A stretch of DNA of 64,000 bases from Nelumbo lutea (taxonomy: Eukaryota > Streptophyta > Magnoliopsida > Proteales > Nelumbonaceae). The notes under the pieces are model-generated. The model did no database searches, had not been told where the DNA came from, and saw nothing but the letters and a program-made list of their open reading frames with translations. Location of the stretch: the NCBI GenBank assembly GCA_022828595.1, contig JAKGHH010000001.1, forward strand, positions 73,528,401 through 73,592,400, in the 5' to 3' direction. A program made the position numbers and the translations under genes. Each line of letters begins with the position of its first letter. The stretch's first letter is position 1. Of this stretch, positions 36,001 to 48,000 are shown piece after piece.

Positions 36001-39000
36001 TAATGGCCTTTATTGGATGGCTGGATAAGAACTTATTTCTTGCATACAGAAACCAGGATGCAGTGTAATACCCTGCAGTACTCTTCCTCATATAGTTTTC
36101 TGTATCCCATATGGGATATATTTGTAACTGTTTATGTTTTGTGCTTTCTACAGAACAGATGTGGATTTGAGGGGAAAGGTGAGGTTTGGGTTGAGGACAT
36201 TCTTAACCTTGGTATTTCGTAAGTCACATATCTCATATCTCTGAATTTCCATGGTAGTGTATCTTCAATCTATAACTTACTTCATTCTGCCCCACCCTCT
36301 TTGGTTGTGGTTTTGGTATGATACTAGTCTCTCTCTCCCTCTCTCTCTCTCTCTCTCATGGTTTTTAAGTTAAATGCATAAGGTTTATAGTAACCCCAAA
36401 GAGTGTGCCAAAACCAGTGTTGCATTCCTACTTTTACCATTCAAGGTACTTGTGTGCCTTGAGTCTCTCAATTATCTTGTTTCCAGTAATAATGACCTGG
36501 TTTTGAATTATTTATTGGAACTCTCTTGGATCTGTGCAAGTTGCTGTACACATTTTAGGATAGTGAAGGTTTCTATGTATCTTTCTTTATTGACTTCTTT
36601 GTTTGGGTAGGAAGTATTAATGTTTCACAGAGGGGAAATGCATTTTTTTATTTGATTATAATAGATAATTTGTTTCATGGGATTCTTTTGGCACTTTACA
36701 ACCATTAACTAAATGGTGCAAACTCTAAAACCTTTATGTCAACAACTACTAAATGGAATAGTTGTCATCAGATCTGTGGAATTTGCATGCATGGTTTTCT
36801 CATCTTGTGGTTTCAAGGAATTCCCATACTTGGTCTAATTTCAGCAGTGCATTCACAAATTGTGTGCGCTGGGTGGAGGGGGGGGGGGATAGTCAGTTAA
36901 ATTAAAGCTGATGTAAAAAAACTGTTCCATTCAGCTCCATTTTAGCTTTCAGAATATGACTCAACATCCCCTGCTCAGTTGTTTAAATCCTTCTGGTCAG
37001 CAAAACTGGGGGGGGGGGATAGTCAGTTAAATTGTGTGCGCTGGTTTAACATCTTACGATCCATTTACCTGTATGATTGAACTGCTGACCCATTCAACCT
37101 GTTCACTTGGTTAGTAGTTTTTTTTTTTTGAATTTTTTTATTGTCATGGTGTCGCATGTTGACCCATTGGCCCAGATGGTTGAACCGGTGACCCATCCAC
37201 TTGGAGAGGAAAATGGTTCATCCTCCAGGCTGAGTTTTAAAACATTGCTTACAACAGATTCAATTCAAACCCATCTTCACATTATAATAACTGGAAAATT
37301 AACAGCTTAACCTTACTACCAACAAGAAGAGGGTGAAGAAAATTCACTTGAAACTAAATGATGTTTTCTTTTTTTTTTTTATTTACAGCATTTGAAAGCA
37401 TTAGATTATCATCTAAAATTGTATTAGATAATATTTGAAATAAATTATTCTTGTTCAGCTATGTCCTTTCTACATCTCAGTAACATATTCCAAAATGGAA
37501 TCATTTATAATATAAAAAATAATCATTTCTATTTCTATGATTTTTTTTTGCAATTGATCCATTTTTAGTCTTTTAGATGATGATCCTGTGCCTTCGCATG
37601 CCTTTTTCTTCTCTTGGTAGGTAAGCTTTGAAATGCTATGAAAGTCCAAAATGAAATGATATTACACCATATGTTTTCTAAACAATCTATAAGTGAATGG
37701 CTTATTCAGTCCTCAATCTTTATAAGCTTCATTAATGCTTTAAAAACTATTTTCTACATTATATATTATGATGCTATTACTTACTCTATCGGTTTTTGGT
37801 TAGATTATTCCTGACAAATTCATGCCTTAATTGAGTATATATTTGTTCATATCTTATATGTAGTAAGAAAATTTGATACTGATAGATGTAAATCAGTCCT
37901 CAAATATTAGGTGTAAATTTGAAGATTAGAGGGAAAAAAGGAAGAAGAGAAGTACGAGCAGCAGTACAAGAGAAGTAGATGGCAAAAAGAGAAGGAAGAA
38001 GAAGAAGAAGATTCGAATTATCTTCCCTTTCTCCTCTAATCCTTTTTTATTAAGAATTAATGTTAGAGTAATAACAAGTATGCCCTTAAGTGGGCAGCCA
38101 GCTAGGCAATAACATAAAGAGATTAAACAAAAAGAAATAACAGGCCCATTAAGAGAGGCCCATTAGCCAACAAAAAAAGAAAAGATATTACAAGAGAAGA
38201 TACTAGGACCCATTCGGCCCAGTCTCTTTACACTGATATGTAACTAGGTATCGGGTTTTCCTTTCTAAACCTTATCTCATCATTAGGAATATAATCACTA
38301 CTTTTTTCTTCTCTATTTGTCAGCATAGGCCATTTAAGCTTATAGAGATCATGAAGAAACGTTTTACTTCCCTTGGCGGAGTAATTTTGGAGGGTTATAG
38401 TGTGTCTAACATATCCATATATGAAGATTCTGCGGTATGCTCATCAACTTTTGCTGATTAATATTATGCTATTATTCAACTGATGTTTTTTACTGTTTAT
38501 CTAATCTTTTGTTTCATCAGCTGATTTCAATGTCATCCTTTTTCAGATGTATTAAAAGTATTTCTACAATTTATTTCTGTATTAATTTTCGCATAAATTA
38601 ACATTCATTATTAGGGTAGCCATTGATTTGACTCTAAAATAATCTACCAATGGCAGAAACAGACAAACCTTCCACATTCTGGGTATTATTTTTGTGATGG
38701 TGAAAAATATTAGATCAAGTGGTAAATAAGATGGATTTAATTATGAAATCACATTTGCTTTTATTGCTGATAAAATAGATCATATTAGCTTTTATTTCAG
38801 GGGATTGCCTAGGTGTGATAATTGTATGGTCTCCACCTCTCCCCATGTTAAGCACACTTATAGTTAATATTCAACAGGTAGAAAATACCTATTCTCAATT
38901 ACTTTGTGGCAAGCTTCTTGTCAATCTTCTTGCTCAACCCAAACAGGATTTGTTTCAATACTGAACTGATTCAAGAGAACCCTGCCTAATAAGGAACATG

Positions 39001-42000
39001 ATTAGAAGTTCCATGCAGCAACTAAGCAACTTAAACAATCATAGGGAGAAAACAAATTTCAAATCATAATTCATAGGTGGTTTCGCATGTACAGTTAGAA
39101 AGTTAGACATGAAGGTATTTATTGACCCAAATAGAATCTTCAAATCATTCTTCATAGTTCTCTATCAAACTATTTATTAGCTGAAATCAAATAACAAAAC
39201 CCAAAATTTGAAACTTACAAAGTTGTGATTTTATTAATGTAATCAAATTGCCATTTTTCAACTTAAAACTATGGTTTCCTTTTCAATATTGAAACTAAGA
39301 GTATCAACATGTAAAACTTGTTTTGAACTCATAAATAGGGGTGAATTCGAGCTGATCTAAGCCGAATATTTGGCTATTTGAGTTGGCTTGCCAAAAGAAT
39401 ATGAAACTCAAGCTCGATTCGAGCTAGAGACTTGAGCTCGAATTCGGCTTGACTCAAAAGCTCATACGTTCAAAATCAGCTCGATTCGAGCTCAACTGTG
39501 GTCCAAGCTTCATTGGGCTTGAGCTCGACTCAATTAGCAAACAAGCCTACATTATTTGGCTTGAACTCAGCTCCAAGCTCGGTTTAAAACAAGCCAAGCT
39601 CGAATAAATCGTAAAAAGCTCGATTCATGTCCACCCCTACTCATAAAGAAATAATAATAGAAGAGCCAGGGATATTTGCTCCCTGGCTGTTTGACCCTAT
39701 GAATTTATTGGTGAATTGTTCCATGCATATGGGTGAAGAGCCAGGGACTTCTTCTACTGACACCAGAAGAAGTCCAATCAGCCCCATTTTATTGGGTATC
39801 TTGAAAATGGGGAATATTTTCTGATTTCAAGAGACACCAGAATGAAGTTCAGAAAGATATTTGCTTCACCAGATTGAACTTTGGTTTAGTACCAGAATTT
39901 AAAACCTTTGTTACAGAGACCTTATGAGACTGAATGAAGAGTTGAACCTCCAAAAGTGATCTGGAAGAACAGTAAGGGATAATGAGAAAAATACATTTTA
40001 AAAATTTATGCAAATAGTTCAAGACATGACTAATAACTGAAAGTCATATTAAAATGACTTTAGGCACATACAGAAGAATGGCATCAGATATGCATAGAGA
40101 TGGAATTCCTATATGCTTAAAGTGATTGACATCAATTTGGAATTGCTTTGGCAGTTTAGGAAATCAGATAGCAACAAATTTGGGGCATCCATCTAATCTT
40201 TGTTCAATATGTTAGCATAGATGGTCCTGAAACTAATGTCAATTGTGTGAACGTTAAATTTTGAAGTTATGCATTCTTTGTATTCCTTTCAGATTTTTGC
40301 TGTTCAACCTGAATGTTAGAATGCTTAATATTCTATAAATGGATTGCTTTAAAAGTTTGAACACTAATGACTTTGTGCTTTATAAGGTTATGCAACTTAC
40401 TGAGGGAAAAGTTTTGTCATCACGCCTCATCATTGATGCAATGGGAAACTTCTCCCCTGTGGTAAAACAGGTCTGCTTTTGTGGTTATTATTATTACATA
40501 CATACAGTTAGGCATATATGCAGTTATTGTCATTATCAGTGGCTATAAATATAGCTTCTCTCTTTCTCTCTCACACCAATGGTGTGAATCCTTCTGAGAA
40601 CATGCACATGTAGGATTACCTATGCTCAACACTTGCATTTATTGAAACACATATTTGCACATGTCTGATTGAAGCCTTGATATATCTTCTCTTTTTTATT
40701 AAATGATGCAGATTATTATTGCTGTCACAATTATGCAACAAACTGTATGCATGCATGATGCATGCACAAAATGGTCCTACTAGCTTATGGATGCATGATT
40801 CTTCCATACATAAAGTTCTATATGCAATTTTTACATGTACTATATGTGAAGATGCCTAGCCTGTTATTTTGCAACTTTATGGATATTTTTTTGATCCACA
40901 TATAATTGGATTTCTTGAATCATTAATTATGGATTTTATTAACAGATCAGATCAGGAAGGAAGCCAGATGGTGTTTGCCTAGTTGTTGGTTCTTGTGCTC
41001 GTGGTTTCAAAGAAAACTCAACAAGTGATGTAATTTTTAGTAGTTCATCAGTGAAGAAAGTTGGGAATTCTCAAGTACATTATTTTTGGGAGGTGAATTA
41101 ATTTTATTCCGGAGGCTCTTAAATGCTTGAATCAGAGGTTTCTTTGTATATGGGAATTGAGATTTTGAACTTTTCACAGGCATTTCCCGCTGGCTCAGGT
41201 CCCACTGATAGAACTACTTATATGTTCACTTATGTTGATCCTCAACCGGGATGTCCAAAATTGGAAGAACTACTGGAAGACTATTGGGATCTTATGCCTG
41301 CTTATCAGGTTATTAATTGTATTCTTCCATGCTCATTGCAATTATGCTTCCAAGTTATGGTATTGCCTCCTTTTATAATCTTTTTTTTTTTCATTCTTTT
41401 CTGCTGGGGGAGGGGGCTGGTTGGACTATTTGCTTTCTAAGACCCAATAGACACTATTATATTTTGTCTTTCTGTACATCAACATCCACAAATTTCAGGT
41501 CCTTAATTCATTCACCTTAATATAGTTTGGGGCTGCTTTTCCTAGTGATCATTGTTTTCCTGCTTTTAAATTTCAAATGAAATTAATTCAGTTTCTTATT
41601 GATTAGTAACTACAACAAATGCCTAGTTATGATAAAATAAACTCATTAAATTTATTTGTAAATTTTGTTCCTATTTCTCATAATTATTTTCTTAATTTTG
41701 TTATGTTAAAGGATATTAATCCAATTTCTTTGCCCAATTGGTTATAATGTCAGTCTCTGTAAATGTTAGACAGCTTATTGAAAGACTCTTGGTGAGTAAA
41801 AATATTTTTATTGAACTATGAGAGCAAAAATCCTAGGGTCCTTGGTGCTTGGCAGCCAGAATTCAATTTAATTTGTCATATCCAGAGATATTAAAAGAAA
41901 GGAAACTAAAATACTCAAATCTGAGAGCAGCTTCTTGTTTTTTAATCGATATAATCATGCAGTTACTATAAGGTAGTCAGGGAGAGAGGAGAAAAACGAC

Positions 42001-45000
42001 CTTTAGGGGGGGGGTTACTTTTATTTTTTTGAAAAAGACAAACACTTATTGATAACATTTTTTATTTCTCTGAGGTGTTTTTTTTTTTGTTATTACTATA
42101 TTTAACTACAAAAACTGTCTCTGATATGTGATGAAAGGCTTATAGCCATTGTGACTTCCATTAGCTTCCAACATAAATTGATAGCTCAACATTATTTCTT
42201 TCTAGGTGCACGTAAAGAAAAGTGATAAACTTTTAGAAAGCCTTTTTTCTTGCTGCATTTGTTTTTCGGAATGTAAACCCATGACGCATACGAATTTCCA
42301 GATGAACAGCAACTTTGGAGTACAAAGCTAAAATCCATCTTCAGTTTTAGCTGATAACCTCCTATTTAACAGATGTTTTGGCTGTATCCATGATTTTCAG
42401 GGAGTGTTGCTTGATGATTTGGAGATACTTAGAGTTATTTTTGGCATTTTCCCTACATATTGTGACAGGTAAAAGGTGCACCTGCTACACAAATTGCTTT
42501 TAAGATTTTGTTTTGCTGAATGCTTGTAAGTTGCAACAGTGAGACAATACAATATGTTCACTAGTTAACTGCGCAATGGCTTTTGCAAAGGGAAAAAAAA
42601 ACTACTGAGCAGCCTTATTTTGAAAATCATTGATATGGTTTAAACATTAGCATGAAAAAGTTAATTATCTTGAAGGCTCAAATGACATCATTGAAGAATT
42701 GTATTAGTGGGTTCGTATTGAGTGCATGTCTTAGGACAACTCTTGCTGTTTCTGGGCTTCTATATGAATAATGTGTTCTATAAGTTTGAATTGTTACTGG
42801 CTTCTTGTAGCAGTTAAAGGAGTCTCATGGGCAGCCAGTAATTGATAAAGGACATTCATTTTTCCTTCATTCCCCAATCTTATATCATATTTATATTAAT
42901 TTTTACTATAAGTTCCCAATGTCAAATCCTGTTATCCATTTGCTTACATAGTAAAATGCCATTACCGAATGTTGGTCCCAGCTATCTGGGGAGTCTTGGG
43001 AGGGGTGGACTGGGTACAATCCTAACCTTTGACATTTTTTGGCACAAAGTGTCTACCCTCAGATTTAAACCAGTGTTCTGAATTTCCAACCTATGATTTT
43101 ACCATTACACCACGTATTTGACAATAATTTGAATGTATACTACTATTACCATTTTAACTATATGTTTCTGTAACCAACATTAATTTTTATAAATAACAGT
43201 GAAATTATATTATCTGCCCTAAAAGAAACACTCATGCATGTCTAGGCTCGACAACAGGGGAAACAAAACAAACAACTTAAAATGACCATACACAGATGTA
43301 TAAAAAATCACTTTCAAGTTACAAATTCACCCCAGGCCTTGGCATTCCCCAAATATATCCTTGTGCCATTACTCCAGAAGTCTGATATTGATCACCTTCG
43401 GCCTGTACTCTGGTTCAATTTCTGCATGAAAACACAGAAAGAAAAAGGAAGGACAGAAGAGAGAAGAGAGAAAGAGAAGAAGAGAAGAGGAGAGAAGAAG
43501 AATGAAAAGAAGGGAGCAGTTCAAACTATTCTACCCCTGCCAACTAAGACACTACTTAACAGAATACAACAGTAACTAATGTAGGCCCAATTAACAGGCC
43601 CATGACAAGGCCCAAACAGATACAACAGAAGGTAAATAAAGAAATAACTAATATGGCAGGGTATAATTCTACTATACTATTTCTCTACACTCCTCCTTAA
43701 GTTGGAAATAGATATTGGTCATTTCCAACTTGACCCTTGTAACTGCTTTGGTGAAGACATCAACAATCTACATATCAAAGGCAACAAACGGAAGGAAAAC
43801 TTCTTGGGAGGCAATTCTTTTTCTAATAAAGTGTCAATCCACCTCAATATGTTTGGTTTATCATGCTGTATGGGATTATGAGCAATATTAATAGCAATCT
43901 GGTTATCACAATACCACATTAGTGGTCTTTCATATTCACATCTAACTCCTCAAGTAGTGATCTCAGACATAACACTTCAGCCACCCCATTAGCCATAGAT
44001 CTATACTCTACTTCAACACTAGAGCGGGCAACAACATTTTGTTTTTTACTTTTCCAAGAAACTAGATTGCTTCCAATAAGGGCATAGTATTCTAAAGTAA
44101 ATCTCCTATTGTCCACATGGCTAATCCAACCTGCATCAATATACACTTATATCTTCATATGACCTTTATTCTTGAAGAGTATACTTCTACCCAGACACCT
44201 CTTTAAGTAGGCAAGTATCCTTTCAACTGCAAGAAGATGGGATGTTCTGGGAGATTACATATACTGGCTGACTACAATGGTAGTATAAAAAATATCTAGT
44301 CATGTTAGGCAAAGGTAGAGAAGCTTTCCAACCAGTCGCTGATACATGGCTTTATCTTCAAGTGACTCACCTCCTTCTACATTTATCCTATGATCTTGCT
44401 TAATTGATATGTTTGTTGATTTAACTCTTTAAGTAGGCAAGTATCCTTTCAACTGCAAGAAGATGGATGTTCTGGGAGACTACATATACTGGCTGACTAC
44501 ATTGACAGTATAAAAAATATCTAGCCGTGTTAGGCAAAAGTAGAGAATCTTTCCAACCAATCATTGATACATGGCTTTATCTTCAAGTGACTCACCTCCT
44601 TTTGCATTTATCCTATGATCTGGCTTAATTGGTGTGTTTGCTGATTTAACTCCCAATTTTCCAATATCTTCTAGGAGATCAAGGGCATATTTCCTTTGAG
44701 AAATGAAGATGCCATGCTTAGATCTAGCCATTTCAATTCCTAGAAAATATTGCAAATCACCAAAATCTTTCACTTCAAACTCCTTACTAAGTAACTTCTC
44801 GAGGGAATCAATCTCATCACCATCACTACCTGTTACCCTAATATAATCAACATATACAACTAGGAGAGTTGGGGTTGAACCTGTTTTCTTAAAAAATAGG
44901 GTGTGATCTGATTGAGCCTGTACATAGCCAATTTTTTCCAAGGCACGTCTAAACCTGTCAAACCATGCCCTTGGGTAAGGGTGAGCATTATTCAGTTAAA

Positions 45001-48000
45001 ACCAAATTACCGAACCGAAAATTTCGGTTTCAGTTTTTTTTCGGTTTTTAAGAAATTCGATTTTTAATAATTTTGGTTTTTGGTTTCGGTTTTCAGATTT
45101 AAAAATTCGGTTAACCAAAATAACCGAATTAGATAAAACTCATTATATAATATACAATATATAATATGCTATATATATCTATATATTAGTATATTATATA
45201 TAATCTATTATAATGAAATTAAATTTTATAATATATTATAGGTTATAATATATAACATTATATATAATAATAACTATATTTGGTTTTTAACCGAAATAAC
45301 TGAAAACCGAACCAAAAATTTCAGTTTTATTGAAAATTGGTTTCGGTTTCTGTTTTCATTTTTATATTTCGGTTTAAAAAAACTCAGTTTATTCGGTTCG
45401 GTTTTTAACCGAATAAACTGAATGCTCACCTCTACCCTTGGGGACTATTTCAAACCATACAAAGCCTTCTTAAGTCGACAAACTTTCTTTCCATTATCTT
45501 CATCATAGAAACTAGGGGCAACTGCATATATACTTCTTCCTAGAGATCACCATTCAAATAAACATTCTTAACATTCATATGAAATAACGACCCTGAGAAG
45601 TTTGCAGCAAGTGATAACATCACTCTGATTGTGTTCATTTTGGCAACTAGTGCAAAGATTTCTATATAATCAATACCATAAGTCAATGTGTATCTTTTAG
45701 CAACCAGTTGGGCTTTGTATCTTTCAATTTGAGCCATCTACATTGTACTTCACAAAAAATATCCATTTTCATCCAACCGATTTCTTTCCTCTTGGTTGAT
45801 CTACTAGCTCCTAAGTATCATTTTTTATAAATGTATCCATATCTACCTTCATTACTTCTTTCCACTCAGGTACTACCAGGGCTTCATGCACTGTTCTGGA
45901 AATGAGTACAACAACAATGAACACCAAAAATGACTTGTATGATGGTGAGAGGTGGTCATAAGAAAGAAACTGAGAGATGCAATGGGTAGTTGATGAGGTG
46001 CAATGACGTTTCCCTTTGTGTATTGCAATAGGAAGGTCAAAATCATTTGTGGGTGGTTAAGGTTCAACGATGGTGGTAGGCATATCTCCTACAACAGTTG
46101 TGGGTACAAAGGGTGTAATATGTGAATATGAAGTTGCGAAGTGACTGGAAGTGGCCTAAATTGCTAATGATTGGAATCAACTTGTTTCCACCATTGTCTG
46201 TGAAACACCCTCAACTCCTTGCACTTCTAACAACCTCCCTCATTACTCTTCCCCTCGGTGACAAGAATAGGCAAGGGAACTTATTGAGCAAAAGCACCCT
46301 GCTCACCACTCTCTCCTTGAAAAGAAATCCTACAATAATAAGGGATATTTTCAAAACATCTATAGACACAAATGAGTTCTAGTGATAGGATCATGACAAC
46401 AATACCCCTTTTGATTTTGTGCATATCCAAGAAAAATACACTTGGCTGCCTTAGAATCAAATTTGGAACGATGAGGTCTAAGGATTTGAACAAAACAAAT
46501 GCACCCAAAAGTCTTAAGGGGAATAGTGAATTGGTCCTTATCGAGGTACAACAGGTTAAAAGTCAATGTAGAATATGATTTATTATAAAATTTAATAAAC
46601 ATTTTCTGATTTTAATAAATATTTTAAAAAAATATTAACTAGTTAATATTTTATTACTTGAAAAATCTTTTATGTTTTATATTATAAAGTAATTAATTTA
46701 TTCTTTTGTTTTTATATTTTGTTAATTCTTTTTTATAAATATTTTATTTGAAATATTAAATAGAAATTATTAATGAAATAATCTTTATTAATATACTATA
46801 TTATATTAATATATTATATTTTTAATGTACATTAGTCGACATTGGTCAACATCTTGTTGGCAAAATAGGAAAAACTATATTTTTTTTTTGTTATTTGGAC
46901 CGATTTGGTCGACCGACATAATGTAATTTTTACATTACCATCCATTTTCATGTTGGTGAGCCTCGACATCGACATGTGTTGGGCAACATTAGCGACATTT
47001 GATACCATGGTCCCAATCACCTTCCTTGTCACTAGATCCTAAAAGACATAATGATAAGGGAAAAAGGTTATTGAGCAATTTTGGTTTTTAGTAGTGCTAC
47101 TCACTGAAATTAGGTTAGTGCCGAGTTTGGGGACATGAAGGACAAAAGACAAGGAGATGGAATTAGAAACTCTGATATCTCCCTTGCCAGTAATAGGTAC
47201 AAGGGAGCCATTGGCAATAAAAACCTTGTCTCTACCTGAAGATAATGAATAGGAAATAAATATAGAAGATAAAATAGTCATATGGTTAGAAGCTCCTAAA
47301 TCAATAATCCATGGAGGACTAGAATTACCTAGGGTTGAAGCATGATAGGCAGTAGCTCTTGTACCTGAGTGAGCAAAAGTTGAAGTGAGAGTAGTAGTAG
47401 TAGTTGATCTGGATGATTGGGATGATCCTAAGGGTCCAACTTTACACTCTAATTGAGTTAAGGCAGCTCTAATTGCAGCTAAGGCATCTAGGGATGTAGA
47501 TTTTGTAGTAGAGGAAGATGCACCATCAGAAGTAACAATTGGATTTGCACTACCCTTCTTATTCCTAAGTTTTGCTAGGATAAGATGGGGATACAGGTGC
47601 CCCTAGTGTGCTTTGGCTTCTTACAATAATTACAAACCATCTCCCTCGTGTCTTTCCTCTTTATTTCTTTCTCCTTATTACCAATAGGTTTTGGTTTCAC
47701 TACTGCCAAGGCTGATTCCATGGGTGGGATCTGTAACATAACCTTCCTTCTACTCTCTTCACTATGTACTAGTGAATAGGCCTAAGACAAAGTAACACTG
47801 TCCCTAATAAGTAACTGCTGCCTCACAATGTCATATTCTGAATTAAGTCCAATAAGGAATTCAAACACTCTATTTGTTTCAACCAGCTTCCTATATGTTG
47901 TTGCATCTTTTTTGCTCTCCCATTCAATAGTCTCCAAGTGATCAATCTCATGCCACAAAGATTTCAAAGGGGAGAAATATACAAATATAGGTTGCTTCCC

